Below are positions 1 through 8,403 of a DNA stretch of 64,000 nt, in pieces. How positions within the stretch are numbered: position 1 is the first letter of the stretch; every line of letters starts with the position of its first letter. A program made the translations under genes and the position numbers. Below the pieces are notes generated by a model. That model had not been told where the DNA came from. It made no database searches and saw only the letters and a program-made list of their open reading frames with translations. The DNA lies in the NCBI RefSeq assembly GCF_000760935.2, contig NZ_CP049744.1:2531001-2595000 (forward strand). Direction: 5' to 3'. Source of the stretch: Rhodococcoides fascians A25f (GTDB lineage Bacteria > Actinomycetota > Actinomycetes > Mycobacteriales > Mycobacteriaceae).

Positions 1-1445
1 GCCAGTTGTGGGTGCGGCCGCCACATCATCATCTGGTCGAGTGACATGTCCAGGTGCATGATGTTGCCTCCGATCAGCCCGAGCTCACGCTCGATGTCGG
101 GCGGAGATTGGACGTGTCGATCCAGCACTGCACCGGCGAACCCGGGTGCGTACCGATCCATTTCGGCCACGATCCGGTCCGCCTCGAACTCGGCCAACGA
201 GCGTTCGCCCGGAACGTCCGAACGCCATTTTCTGCCGTCGGCGAGAGTGTGCGGATGCCACTGCGACCACAGCGAGATCTGATGCTGTCCCGGCGGCGCG
301 ATGGTGGGGTCGATGGCGCTGAACGACATTCCCAGCACGGCCGGAGTCGGCGGCAGATCACCGGCGAGTGCATGGCCGTGCGCCAGGCGCAGCTGGCCGC
401 GATCGCGCACCAGCAGTGCAAGGCCGTGGGTGCCGTCCTCGATTCGGTCGGCACTGGGATACACCGGAAGGGCGTCGGTGGCCAACCGGACCGCAGTACC
501 GAGTCCCGGACCCACCCGAATCGTGCTGCGCCACCGAGCGATCTGCGCCGCGTCGTGCCCACCGTCGGCGAGCAGGTCGAGCGTGGTCAGGATATGACAA
601 CCGGCAACGACCACACGGCTGTCGATCTCCCGACCCGACGCGGTCCTGGTGGTCCAGCCGTGGGGCCGGCGTACGAGCGAGGTCACGGCGTCGCCGAGAG
701 TGAGTTCGGCCCCGTCCCGCTGCAACCGGGCGATCATCGCCTCGGTCAGCGCACCACTGCCGCCGACGGCGCGGCCGGGTGGAAGGGTGTGCATGAGAGC
801 GGCGAAACCGACCATCGGGGCGGTACCCGGCTCGGACATCGGCGGCCCCGACTGCGCGCCGAACCATGCCAGCGCGGCCTTGAGGCGTTCGCTCGAGAAC
901 ATCTCGTCCAGCAACGAATCACCGGTGGCGAGAAATTCGCGGGAGAGCATGCTGCCCCCGTCCGGAGCCCCGAGACCCCAGAAGGAGCGGAGCAGCTTCG
1001 CCCCGGTCGGCGGCCCGCCGAACGCGCGCATGGTTCGTTCGCTACGGGGACCCCAGACCGAGACGAACGTGCGGTAGGCGCGGGCGTCCGCGGCCCCGCA
1101 CGCGGCGGCGATGGAGTCGCAGGTGCGATCGAGATCGCGATGGAAGACGAGGGCGCGCTCGTCGGTGTCGACGGCTCCCGGTGCGAACGCCCAGGGATCG
1201 CAGTCGATGTAGCGCAGGCCGAACTGTGCGAGGTCGAGCTCCTCGACGATGCCGGTGTGGCGAATCATGATGTGTGCCGACGAACCGCGATCCACTCGAT
1301 GTCCGGGAAAGCGCTCCACGGTGGATACTGCGCCACCGGCAACGGTGTCGCGTTCGAGAACCTCGACAGACCACCCGGCATCGGTCAGGTAGCAGGCGGA
1401 GGTCAGGGCATTGTGGCCGGAGCCCACCACCACAGCGTCGATCAC
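1..1445 (-). CDS. crtO: CrtO-type beta-carotene ketolase / phytoene-desaturase-family oxidoreductase (C-terminus off the window)
   Basis: FAD-dependent oxidoreductase of the phytoene desaturase superfamily. Read on the minus strand from a GTG at 1445, the product begins with a dinucleotide-binding motif (VVVGSGHNA, residues about 5-13) followed by a long uninterrupted frame with AWFGAQSGPPMSEPG, a stretch I recall from the Rhodococcus erythropolis CrtO ketolase, and a late segment near GLIGGNIMHLDMSLDQMM. CrtO enzymes add 4-keto groups to beta- or gamma-carotene at the membrane, giving keto-carotenoid pigments. About 481 residues are present; the family is usually 500-540, so only a short C-terminal piece is missing. 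The GTG start lies 5 bases after the stop of the upstream GNAT gene, so the two are probably co-transcribed. Family assignment is firm. The ketolase rather than desaturase role is inferred from remembered similarity. Confidence 0.85.
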   Translation of the reverse strand, partial: MIDAVVVGSGHNALTSACYLTDAGWSVEVLERDTVAGGAVSTVERFPGHRVDRGSSAHIMIRHTGIVEELDLAQFGLRYIDCDPWAFAPGAVDTDERALVFHRDLDRTCDSIAAACGAADARAYRTFVSVWGPRSERTMRAFGGPPTGAKLLRSFWGLGAPDGGSMLSREFLATGDSLLDEMFSSERLKAALAWFGAQSGPPMSEPGTAPMVGFAALMHTLPPGRAVGGSGALTEAMIARLQRDGAELTLGDAVTSLVRRPHGWTTRTASGREIDSRVVVAGCHILTTLDLLADGGHDAAQIARWRSTIRVGPGLGTAVRLATDALPVYPSADRIEDGTHGLALLVRDRGQLRLAHGHALAGDLPPTPAVLGMSFSAIDPTIAPPGQHQISLWSQWHPHTLADGRKWRSDVPGERSLAEFEADRIVAEMDRYAPGFAGAVLDRHVQSPPDIERELGLIGGNIMHLDMSLDQMMMWRPHPQL

Positions 1446-1450
1446 ATCTT

Positions 1451-2068
1451 TCAGGCTACTGGCCCGTCCAGTGGCAACCGGCGACCCAGGACGGCGAACG
1501 GGCGTCGATCGCCCGCGAACCTGAAGTCCCGCAGCACGTCCGAAAAGCCCAGCCGCCGATAGAGCCGCCAGGCTCGGTTGTCCTCCCGCGCCACCTCGGG
1601 TGTGGACAACATCACGTTGTCCGCGCTCACACCGTCGAGCAACCGATGGCACAGTTGCCCGCCGAGGCCATATCCCTGAGCGCTCGGGAGGACGTGGAGC
1701 TCGGTCAGCTCGAAGTAGTTCCCCAACGCGTTCTCGACGCTGTGCGGAGGGTGCCCCGAGCGGCGCAATCCGTCACGAACCTGTTGATGCCACCACTGAT
1801 GGGGTGCACCGTGGTAGCCGTAGGCAACTGCGACCAGTGAATCGGGCTGGTTCGGGTCGGAGTTCGGGAGCAGCGCTCCCACCGCTCGCCAACCCGGACG
1901 ATGCAGATGTTCGCTCCACATCGGTGCCCGGCTCTGCTCGGTTCCGCGTGGGTAACCCATGGCTTCGACGTAGATCGACAGTGCTTCGAGCAGCCGCAGG
2001 CGGAATTCCGGGGGCGTCAGATCGACCAGGTACGGCGTTGTCCGCGCATCGGTGACGACTGTCCTCAA
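1451..2068 (-). CDS. GNAT-family N-acetyltransferase (Rv2170-like)
   Basis: A 205-residue acyltransferase of the GCN5-related family. The acetyl-CoA-binding motif A is visible as ELHVLPSAQGYGLGGQL (about residues 119-135, with the Q-x-x-G-x-G core). A typical C-terminal RLYRRLGF motif follows at about residues 169-176. The M. tuberculosis gene in the equivalent place beside mraZ and the DUF3040 gene is Rv2170, reported as a protein lysine acetyltransferase. Orthology is inferred from position and family. The first usable codon in frame is TTG at 2068, with a GAAAGG ribosome-binding-like sequence almost touching it, so the exact start is uncertain. It precedes the carotenoid gene on the same strand with a 5-base gap. 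The substrate cannot be read from the sequence. Confidence 0.82.
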   Translation of the reverse strand: MRTVVTDARTTPYLVDLTPPEFRLRLLEALSIYVEAMGYPRGTEQSRAPMWSEHLHRPGWRAVGALLPNSDPNQPDSLVAVAYGYHGAPHQWWHQQVRDGLRRSGHPPHSVENALGNYFELTELHVLPSAQGYGLGGQLCHRLLDGVSADNVMLSTPEVAREDNRAWRLYRRLGFSDVLRDFRFAGDRRPFAVLGRRLPLDGPVA

Positions 2069-2265
2069 CCTTTCTTCGGAAACTTGTCGGTGGGCACAGC
2101 TATATTGAAAAGCGTCGAACGGGTGTTCGACGATCGGGGCCGAGTGCGCCGGTGGTTTCGACTCGAATCAGGGGGTCGAATACTCCGGAGTTCGACTGTA
2201 AGGCTTCGTCACGGTTCCGGGCGCGTCAGGTACGCACCGGAGATTCGAACTGGAGGTGTTCGAGT

Positions 2266-2721
2266 ATGACGATCACGAAGGCATTCGATGCCGGCGTGCG
2301 GTCGCCGGTGCCGCGTCAGGCCCGGGTTCTGCTCGGTCGGGCCGATGCTCTGTTGTCCGAGTCCATCGGGGAGAGCGATGCGGGTGATCGGTTTCTCGGA
2401 AGCTATGCCGCGGCGCTCAAAGGCGCGGCGGCAGTACTGGCGTCGTTGCCGAACTCGATCGGTGCGCGCCCGCGCTCGCGCAACGCGTGGGTGTTGATGG
2501 CGAAGGCGGCACCCGAACTCGCAGCCTGGTCGGATTACTTCGCATCGTTCTCGGCCACCCGCGCCGCGGTCGAAGCGGGCGCGTCGAGCACGATCGCCGA
2601 TCTCGATGCCGACGATTTCTATCGGCACGTGAGTCGTTTCTTGAACTCGGTCGACGATCGACTCGGCGGTCAGTCGCGGTTCGCCTCCGTCGATCCGATG
2701 GCCACACCGTTGTCGGCGTAG
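2266..2721 (+). CDS. SAV_6107-type HEPN domain protein
   Basis: A 151-residue, mostly helical protein. I recognise it as the SAV_6107 HEPN family, found in many actinobacteria close to the dcw cluster. The ATG at 2266 has a good Shine-Dalgarno sequence (GGAGGTG) about 8 bases upstream. I do not see the R-x4-6-H motif that marks HEPN ribonucleases, so nuclease or toxin activity is not supported. It is divergent from the GNAT gene across a 197-base gap that must hold both promoters. No partner antitoxin-like gene is adjacent. Function unknown; the fold assignment is from memory of the family. Confidence 0.75.
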   Translation: MTITKAFDAGVRSPVPRQARVLLGRADALLSESIGESDAGDRFLGSYAAALKGAAAVLASLPNSIGARPRSRNAWVLMAKAAPELAAWSDYFASFSATRAAVEAGASSTIADLDADDFYRHVSRFLNSVDDRLGGQSRFASVDPMATPLSA

Positions 2722-2948
2722 CTCAACGAGCTGGTCGACGGGTGTGAACTGCCACGTCACACGGTGTTCGACCGCAGTTTCCGGGACGCCCGTCTCGAAA
2801 ACTTCGGCGTTTCTCAGGAACACATCGTGCGAGTAGGTGGTAAGCAGCGGATTCAGCTCGTATCATCGTCACTAGGTAGCCGCCAAGGTCAGCTTCCCGT
2901 CGTTTCGCAACAGAAACGACCTTCAATATCAGTGCAGGGGGAGGTACC

Positions 2949-3386
2949 GTGCCACTCTCCGAGCACGAGCAGCGCATGCTCGATCAGATCGAGAGCGCTC
3001 TCTACGCCGAGGATCCCAAGTTCGCGTCTCATGTGAGGGGCGGCCGCGTTCGCGCGGCGTCGAGCAGGAGGCGCTTTCAGGCTGCCGCGCTGTTCGTCGT
3101 GGGACTCGTGTTGCTCGTCGCCGGTGTTGCTTTGTCGACGAACAGCTTGGCTTTTCTCGTCGTCAGTCTCATCGGCTTTTTGTTCATGTTCGGTGCCGGG
3201 GCACTGTTCCTGTTCGGCGGTTCCAAGAAGGGAGCCGCAGCGACGCCGGACGAAGGTGGCACAACCAACAGTGCTGCCGAGGCCTCCGGTCGTGGTTCCG
3301 GACAGAAGTCGAAGGGTGGCCGCAAAGGCGGCAGCTTCACCTCTCGCATGGAAGACCGGTTCCGTAAGAGGTTCGAGCAGGACTGA
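2949..3386 (+). CDS. DUF3040 two-helix membrane protein (Rv2169c-like)
   Basis: A 145-residue membrane protein starting with MPLSEHEQRMLDQIESALY, the conserved N-terminal helix of DUF3040. Two hydrophobic segments follow (about residues 42-60 and 65-90), then a low-complexity Gly/Lys/Arg-rich tail, probably cytoplasmic. Corresponds by position to M. tuberculosis Rv2169c, next to mraZ. A possible -10 element TATCAT sits at 2861-2866 and would give a leader of about 75 bases. It ends just before a strong hairpin terminator, so it is its own transcription unit and not part of the mraZ operon. Molecular function is not known. Confidence 0.8.
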   Translation: MPLSEHEQRMLDQIESALYAEDPKFASHVRGGRVRAASSRRRFQAAALFVVGLVLLVAGVALSTNSLAFLVVSLIGFLFMFGAGALFLFGGSKKGAAATPDEGGTTNSAAEASGRGSGQKSKGGRKGGSFTSRMEDRFRKRFEQD

Positions 3387-3450
3387 GTCGTCCGGGTTCC
3401 GAGCAACCCGCCCGAGATCGGTTCGCTCCCACAACTTCACGCGTCACGCA

Positions 3451-3484
3451 CAGCAGCACCTCACCTTCGGGTGGGGTGCTGTTG
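3451..3484 (+). terminator. Hairpin terminator after the DUF3040 gene
   Basis: Two 15-base arms (3451-3465 and 3470-3484) pair along their full length with two G-U wobbles and enclose a TTCG tetraloop closed by C-G, an exceptionally stable RNA hairpin. It lies 64 bases after the DUF3040 stop codon. No U-tract follows, which is common for actinobacterial terminators. Confidence 0.8.
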
Positions 3485-3586
3485 TCGTTTCCGCCGTGAT
3501 CGGACCACGTGCCGCGGCCGCCTCGGCCGAGCCGACGTGGGACGCCCGGTGTGGATGGTCGTAGCCGGGCGCATGGCGGGCCGCCT

Positions 3587-3643
3587 CCCCACTTCGCCCC
3601 ACGGTCAGCAAAAGTCCCCACTTTTCCCCACCTGAGCCCCACT
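3587..3643 (-). promoter_or_regulatory. Reverse-oriented array of five MraZ-box-like repeats
   Basis: CCCCAC occurs five times, starting at 3587, 3597, 3616, 3626 and 3637 (spacings 10, 19, 10 and 11). On the minus strand this reads GTGGGG, three copies being AGTGGGG, in phase with the DNA helix. The same core (AGTGG, 10-bp period) forms the array over the mraZ promoter 200 bp downstream, but on the opposite strand. MraZ is known to bind closely spaced TGGG-type direct repeats, so these are candidate distal MraZ sites. The rest of the 519-base gap 3387-3905 holds the terminator described separately, this array and the mraZ promoter; I see no gene in it. Confidence 0.5.
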
Positions 3644-3842
3644 GGGGGCCTCGAGGCGATGCTTCTCCGCCGCCCTGTGGTGTGAAGGGCCTGGTCATGC
3701 CTCTGGACCGGAGGAGTCTGGGTGCCCGGCGTCGGATCGTGGCGACTTTCCAAGTTCGGGTGCTGACCGGTAATTCCAGCAGTCTTGCTGTAGCTGAGCT
3801 GCGGAAATGTGTAACTGCCCAAAGTTTTCACGCTGCGAATGG

Positions 3843-3873
3843 TTCGAAGTGGGGGAGAGTGGGGTAAAGTGGT
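3843..3873 (+). promoter_or_regulatory. mraZ promoter overlapped by three MraZ boxes
   Basis: Three AGTGG repeats start at 3848, 3858 and 3868, an exact 10-bp period, matching the TGGG-type repeats bound by MraZ in other bacteria. The third overlaps a -10-like TAAAGT (3865-3870). A weak -35-like TTCGAA lies at 3843-3848 with a 16-base spacer. Binding of MraZ here would cover the promoter, which fits autorepression. The predicted transcript would have a leader of about 30 bases before the GTG of mraZ. Confidence 0.65.
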
Positions 3874-3905
3874 CCGCAGCGGAGAGTCGAGGCTGGAGGT
3901 GGCGA

Positions 3906-4337
3906 GTGTTTCTCGGTACCTACACGCCGAAGCTCGACGACAAGGGTCGACTGACGTTGCCGGCCAAGTTTCGGGACGCGCTTGCAGGAGGTGTCATGGT
4001 GAGCAAGGGGCAGGATTTCAGCCTCGCGGTCTACACCGCGGCAGACTTCGCGGAGCGGTCTCGGAAGCTGACGGCGGCGTCTCGTGCCAACCCGAAAGCC
4101 CGCGCCTACGTTCGTCAGTTCTTTTCGGGAACCGACGAGCAGCGGCCGGACGGACAGGGGCGCATCACCATCAGCCCAGAGCACCGTCGCTACGCGGGAC
4201 TCGAACGTAACTGCGTCGTGATCGGTTCGATGGATTTCATCGAAATCTGGAACGACGAAGCATGGGCCCGTTACTCCGCTGAAAACGAGCAGGACTTCTC
4301 CGACGCATTCGACGAATCCCTCGGAGGAATCTTGTAG
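3906..4337 (+). CDS. mraZ: Transcriptional regulator MraZ
   Basis: DNA-binding regulator of the dcw cluster, with two SpoVT/AbrB-like MraZ repeats. The first is [18 protein letters not shown] (residues 2-19) and the second centres on [16 protein letters not shown] (about residues 80-95). The product is 143 residues, the same length I recall for M. tuberculosis MraZ. The start is GTG at 3906, chosen because family members begin M-F-L-G-T and because GGAGGTGG precedes it; the open frame upstream of this is leader sequence. MraZ forms ring oligomers that bind tandem repeats, and such repeats lie over its own promoter (3848-3873). A 219-base gap with a twin repeat separates it from rsmH. Confidence 0.97.
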   Translation: MFLGTYTPKLDDKGRLTLPAKFRDALAGGVMVSKGQDFSLAVYTAADFAERSRKLTAASRANPKARAYVRQFFSGTDEQRPDGQGRITISPEHRRYAGLERNCVVIGSMDFIEIWNDEAWARYSAENEQDFSDAFDESLGGIL

Positions 4338-4377
4338 CCCGCCCAGGTCGCCTGCGAGTGCAGCGAGGCCTCTGCCC

Positions 4378-4454
4378 GATCAGAACCCTGACGTTCTTCC
4401 CCAACGCCAGGTTTCGCAGATCAGGACCCTGACGTTCTTCCCCAACGCCAGGTT
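4378..4454 (+). repeat. Twin 36-bp direct repeat with internal hairpins, mraZ-rsmH gap
   Basis: Two 36-base units (4378-4413 and 4419-4454) differ at one base and are separated by 5 bases (41-bp period). Each contains CCTGACGTT and AACGCCAGG, which pair with a single mismatch around a CTTCCCC loop. Further downstream CCCT/AGGG (4455-4458 and 4466-4469) could form another small hairpin. The element sits in the untranslated gap between mraZ (stop 4335-4337) and rsmH (start 4557). It could be an attenuator or RNA-processing site, or a dispersed palindromic repeat of the genome. Confidence 0.85.
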
Positions 4455-4556
4455 CCCTATCGGACAGGGACCTCGAAGCATTCGCACCGGCGTCCGTGGG
4501 CAACCCGCACGGCCCGGACCCGGGCGAGACGTACGTACGCACGACCGGGAGGAACC

Positions 4557-5588
4557 ATGACGGAGGGCGACGGGCAGGACGAGAGCGCATCGTCCGCAGA
4601 CCGACCCGATCGTCGATCCGCAGGTCCGCTGCACGTACCGGTTCGACTCGGCCGCGCCGACGAATTACTCGGCCCCGCACTCGATTCCGCAGACGGCACC
4701 CGCGTCATGATCGACGCGACCCTGGGACTCGGCGGTCATGCCGAACACTTCCTCCGAACCTATCCACACCTGCACCTCATCGGACTCGATCGCGATCCCG
4801 ATGCACTTCGACTCGCCGGATCCCGGTTGGCCCCGTTCGCCGATCGAATCACGTTGGTACACACAACGTACGACGGTATCGCCGAGGCACTCGACCAAGC
4901 CGGCTTGCCGGCACTCGATTCCGTGCACGCCATTCTGTTCGATCTCGGAGTGTCGTCGATGCAGCTGGACGAGTCCGATCGCGGGTTCGCCTACTCCGTC
5001 GATGCGCCACTGGACATGCGGATGAATCCGACGGTGGGCATCACTGCTGCCGACGTGCTCAATACCTACTCGCACGGTGACATCGCGCGGGTGCTCAGCA
5101 CCTACGGCGAGGAGCGGTTCGCCGGCAAGATCGCCTCCGCTGTTCTGCGACGACGTGAGCACACGCCGTTCACCACGAGTGGTCCGTTGGTCGAGCTGCT
5201 CTACGCCGCAATCCCGGCCGCGACGCGGCGCACCGGTGGACACCCGGCCAAGCGCACGTTTCAGGCCCTGCGTATCGAGGTCAACGGCGAGCTGGACTCG
5301 CTGAAGTCTGCGGTGCCTGCCGGGCTCGAGGCCTTGGCTGTGGGGGGCCGGGTGGTCTTCATGTCGTATCAGTCGCTCGAAGACCGAGTCGTCAAGCAGG
5401 AGTTGGCCCCTCGGATCAAGTCCCGTAGCCCCGAGGGGCTGCCGGTCGAGCTTCCCGGAATGGGTCCGGAGTTTCGGCTCCTGACCAGAGGTGCCGAGCG
5501 CGCCTCGGATGAAGAAATCGACGTCAACCCACGCTCGGCCCCGGTGAGATTGCGCGCCGCCGAACGGATTGCAAGGAGAGCGGAATGA
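4557..5588 (+). CDS. rsmH: 16S rRNA m4C1402 methyltransferase RsmH (MraW)
   Basis: S-adenosylmethionine-dependent enzyme that N4-methylates C1402 of 16S rRNA. The 343-residue product has the HVPV entry motif (26-29), the SAM-binding loop [10 protein letters not shown] (52-61), [11 protein letters not shown], the [11 protein letters not shown] motif and the C-terminal [15 protein letters not shown] block with SYQSLEDR, all in family order. The ATG at 4557 is preceded by GGGAGGAACC. It is the first gene of the tightly packed run to pgeF; its stop overlaps the ftsL start as ATGA. The N-terminal 25 residues are polar and variable, as in other actinobacteria. Confidence 0.97.
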   Translation: MTEGDGQDESASSADRPDRRSAGPLHVPVRLGRADELLGPALDSADGTRVMIDATLGLGGHAEHFLRTYPHLHLIGLDRDPDALRLAGSRLAPFADRITLVHTTYDGIAEALDQAGLPALDSVHAILFDLGVSSMQLDESDRGFAYSVDAPLDMRMNPTVGITAADVLNTYSHGDIARVLSTYGEERFAGKIASAVLRRREHTPFTTSGPLVELLYAAIPAATRRTGGHPAKRTFQALRIEVNGELDSLKSAVPAGLEALAVGGRVVFMSYQSLEDRVVKQELAPRIKSRSPEGLPVELPGMGPEFRLLTRGAERASDEEIDVNPRSAPVRLRAAERIARRAE

Positions 5589-6391
5589 CGGTTCCAGGCA
5601 CAACCGTTGGAACACAGCGCAATCGGGTTCCCCTGGTACGCCCTGAACGTACGGGTAAGGGCGGTGGACGATCCGGTGCCGCTCTTCGTGCGTACGAGCG
5701 CAGGCAGCAGCGCGCCTCGATTCACACGTCGGACTCCGCTCGTGGTTCCGGCTCTCGTCGGTCGATCGACGGAGGCGCTATCGCTGCGCGAATTCCGTTC
5801 GTCGCCTTGATCATCGGCTTGCTCGCCCTCGGGCTCGGTTTGACGCTGTTGCTGACCACACGGTCTGCCGGCGACTCCTACGACCTCAGCGCCGCCAAGG
5901 CCGTCAACACCGAGCTTGCCCAGCAACGGGCCTCGCTGCAGAAGGACGTCGAGTTGGCGGAATCCGCGCCCGAGTTGGCACGTAAAGCCGCCGAGCTCGG
6001 AATGGTTCCGGCCAAGAATCCTGCGCGCCTGATCGTCGCGCCCGACGGTGGCGTGCAGGTCGTGGGTACCCCGGCTCCGGCCGACGGTGCGCCGGTTGCT
6101 CCGCTCGATCCGGTGGCAGCCGCCGCTGCAGGCGAGGGCACCGTCCCCACAGTGGGATCACAGTCGCAGCAACAGACGCCGCGCAGCGCGTCGCAGCCCA
6201 ACCGGACCTCGGGCACGGTCGATACTCGTGCCGCCACGCCGAGTGCAAGCAATGGCGCTGGAAACGTAGCTCTTCCTGAACAATTCATTCCCATGAGCAT
6301 CCCCTCGCTCGAGACACCGCCAGCCGAAGCACCGTCGTCCGCTACCGCTGTGGCTCCGGCCACCGAAGAAGCCGCGGGTGACGGGCAGTGA
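5585..6391 (+). CDS. ftsL: FtsL-like cell-division membrane protein
   Basis: Bitopic division protein of 268 residues: a basic N-terminal cytoplasmic part (1-68), one transmembrane helix (about 71-91), then a short heptad-like coiled coil (about 98-140, [19 protein letters not shown]) typical of the FtsL/FtsB group. The position between rsmH and ftsI/pbpB is the classic ftsL place (Rv2164c in M. tuberculosis). FtsL recruits and activates FtsW-FtsI in the divisome. After residue about 150 there is a 115-residue Pro/Ala/Thr/Ser-rich extracytoplasmic tail that enteric FtsL does not have. Start ATG overlaps the rsmH stop; its stop overlaps the next GTG. Confidence 0.88.
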   Translation: MTVPGTTVGTQRNRVPLVRPERTGKGGGRSGAALRAYERRQQRASIHTSDSARGSGSRRSIDGGAIAARIPFVALIIGLLALGLGLTLLLTTRSAGDSYDLSAAKAVNTELAQQRASLQKDVELAESAPELARKAAELGMVPAKNPARLIVAPDGGVQVVGTPAPADGAPVAPLDPVAAAAAGEGTVPTVGSQSQQQTPRSASQPNRTSGTVDTRAATPSASNGAGNVALPEQFIPMSIPSLETPPAEAPSSATAVAPATEEAAGDGQ

Positions 6392-8244
6392 CCAGGCCTA
6401 CGCCTGCTCCGAGTCGACGGCCACCGAGCCGAAAGCGTCTCGACTCGTCCACCTTTCGGTTCCGTCACGGAACCGGCAGAATTCTGATGTACGTGGCGCT
6501 GGCCGTCGCGGCAGCGCAGTTGCTGTGGATTCAGGGTTTCGACGGTCCGAGACTGTCGGCCGAGTCGGCGTCGCAGCGCACCACCACAGTTGTCGATCCC
6601 GCGATGCGCGGGTCGATTCTCGATCGCAACGGCAATCCGATCGCCTTCACGATGGAGGCGAAAGCGCTGACGTTCCAGCCGGTTCGGGTTCGTAAGGAAC
6701 TCGACGAGGCGAGGGCGAAAGATCCCACTGCGCCGGAGACCGAGCAGTACCTCGAGGACATCGCCGCGCGCATCCACAACGATCTCGGCGACGTGATCAG
6801 CGAGAAGGATCTGCTCGCGAAACTGAAGAGCAACGACGAATTCACCTACCTGGCACGGGGTGTGGACGCCTCCGTGGCGTCGAAGATCAGTGCGGATTTC
6901 AAGCAGGTCGGGCTGGAGCGTCAGGACATTCGGGAGTATCCGGGCGGATCTCTGGCCGCCAACATCGTCGGTGCCACCGGTTGGGACGGACACGGTCTGC
7001 TCGGCCTGGAGGATTCGCTCGACGCGACTTTGGCCGGAACCGACGGTTCGCAGACCTACGACCGTGGGTCCGACGGTGCCGTCATTCCCGGCAGCTGGCG
7101 TGACAAGCAGCCTGCAGTCAACGGTTCCAGCGTCGAACTGACCATCGACGCAGATCTTCAGTACTACGTGCAGCAGCAGGTGCAGTTGGCGAAGGACCTG
7201 TCCGGAGCCAAGAATGCGTCTGCCTACGTGCAGGATTCACGCACCGGTGAAGTACTGGCGATGTCGAACGACAACACCTTCAATGCCGGGATCGGTGTCG
7301 GTAACAACGAGCGCACCAAGGAGATGGGCAATCTCCCGGTCACCACTCCGTTCGAGCCGGGTTCGGTGAACAAGATCATCACGGCGGCTGCGGCCATCGA
7401 ATACGGACTCACCACGCCGGACGAGGTGTTGCAGGTTCCGGGCAGCATCTTCATGTCCGGGGTGTCGGTCAAGGATGCGTGGGACCACGGTGTCGCGCCG
7501 TACACCACGACCGGCGTGTTCGGTAAGTCCTCCAACGTCGGCACGCTGATGCTGGCGCAACGCGTCGGCGAGGACCGATACGCCGACATGCTCAGCAGGT
7601 TCGGCCTCGGCCAACGCAGTGATGTCGGTCTGCCCAACGAGAGCGCCGGAAGCGTGCCCAGTCGGGATCAGTGGTCGGGCGGCACGTTCGCCAACCTTCC
7701 CATCGGTCAGGGCCTGTCGATGACGCTGCTGCAGATGACCGGGATGTACCAGGCGATCGCCAACGACGGCGTGCGCATCCCCCCACGCATCGTCGAGGCG
7801 ACGGTGGACGCGAACGGCCAGCGGACCGAGACCGAGCGGCCGGACGGGGTGTACGTCGTCAGCCCCGATACCGCGAAGACGGTTCGCAACATGTTCCGTT
7901 CCGTCACCCAGGACGACACGGGTAACCAGCGCGGGACTGGTGTCGCCGCAGGCGTCGAGGGATACCAGATCAGTGGCAAGACCGGTACGGCGCAGCAGGT
8001 CGATCCGGAATGCAAGTGCTACTCCAACTCGAACTACTGGATCACGTTCGCGGGTATCGCACCCGCCGACGATCCTCGCTACGTGATCGGCATCATGCTC
8101 GACGCCCCGACACGCAGCGCCGACGGCTCGGGCGGTCAGTCGGCAGCCCCTCTGTTCCACAACATCGCCAGCTGGATGCTGCAACGGGACAGCGTGCCCA
8201 TGTCGGCAGACCCCGGACCCAAGCTGGTTCTGCAGGCAGACTGA
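6388..8244 (+). CDS. ftsI: Septal peptidoglycan transpeptidase FtsI / PbpB (class B PBP)
   Basis: Division-specific D,D-transpeptidase of 618 residues that cross-links septal peptidoglycan. After a basic N-terminus there is one transmembrane helix (about 31-48), a PBP dimerisation domain containing RGSILDRNGNPIA, and the transpeptidase domain with all three active-site motifs: S326-V-N-K, S381-S-N and K531-T-G. An uncommon Cys pair (CKCYSNSNYW) lies just after KTG. No PASTA domains follow, so it is slightly shorter than the 679 residues I recall for M. tuberculosis PbpB. Starts at a GTG overlapping the ftsL stop. A 159-base gap before murE contains TAATCT (8303-8308), a possible internal -10. 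Confidence 0.96.
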   Translation: MTRPTPAPSRRPPSRKRLDSSTFRFRHGTGRILMYVALAVAAAQLLWIQGFDGPRLSAESASQRTTTVVDPAMRGSILDRNGNPIAFTMEAKALTFQPVRVRKELDEARAKDPTAPETEQYLEDIAARIHNDLGDVISEKDLLAKLKSNDEFTYLARGVDASVASKISADFKQVGLERQDIREYPGGSLAANIVGATGWDGHGLLGLEDSLDATLAGTDGSQTYDRGSDGAVIPGSWRDKQPAVNGSSVELTIDADLQYYVQQQVQLAKDLSGAKNASAYVQDSRTGEVLAMSNDNTFNAGIGVGNNERTKEMGNLPVTTPFEPGSVNKIITAAAAIEYGLTTPDEVLQVPGSIFMSGVSVKDAWDHGVAPYTTTGVFGKSSNVGTLMLAQRVGEDRYADMLSRFGLGQRSDVGLPNESAGSVPSRDQWSGGTFANLPIGQGLSMTLLQMTGMYQAIANDGVRIPPRIVEATVDANGQRTETERPDGVYVVSPDTAKTVRNMFRSVTQDDTGNQRGTGVAAGVEGYQISGKTGTAQQVDPECKCYSNSNYWITFAGIAPADDPRYVIGIMLDAPTRSADGSGGQSAAPLFHNIASWMLQRDSVPMSADPGPKLVLQAD

Positions 8245-8403
8245 GTTCCGAACCCGCCGGTTCTTCGAGTCGGGGCGGCAACATCGCGATCCCGGTCGCC
8301 GGTAATCTGACACATCGGTTCGGGCGCGTTCGTTCGGCCGCCGCCGCGGCGTGATCGAGCCGGGGCAGGCGCGCGCCCTGCAGTAGAGAGGAAGGGAGCA
8401 GGA

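Noticed and set aside
54..1562. A 502-codon + strand open frame
   Set aside because: It is antisense to the CrtO-like gene, which shows clear FAD-binding and ketolase motifs on the minus strand; this frame has none and is of skewed composition.
2266..2721. HEPN toxin of a toxin-antitoxin pair
   Set aside because: No R-x4-6-H ribonuclease motif and no small MNT-type or other antitoxin next to it; the SAV_6107 family is a fixed chromosomal neighbour of the dcw region.
3682..3867. Small open frame in the mraZ upstream gap
   Set aside because: Runs through the promoter and MraZ boxes, lacks a ribosome-binding site and has no recognisable product.
4378..4454. Possible CRISPR array
   Set aside because: Only two repeat units with a 5-base interval, and each unit is itself hairpin-forming; no spacers of usual length and no cas genes.
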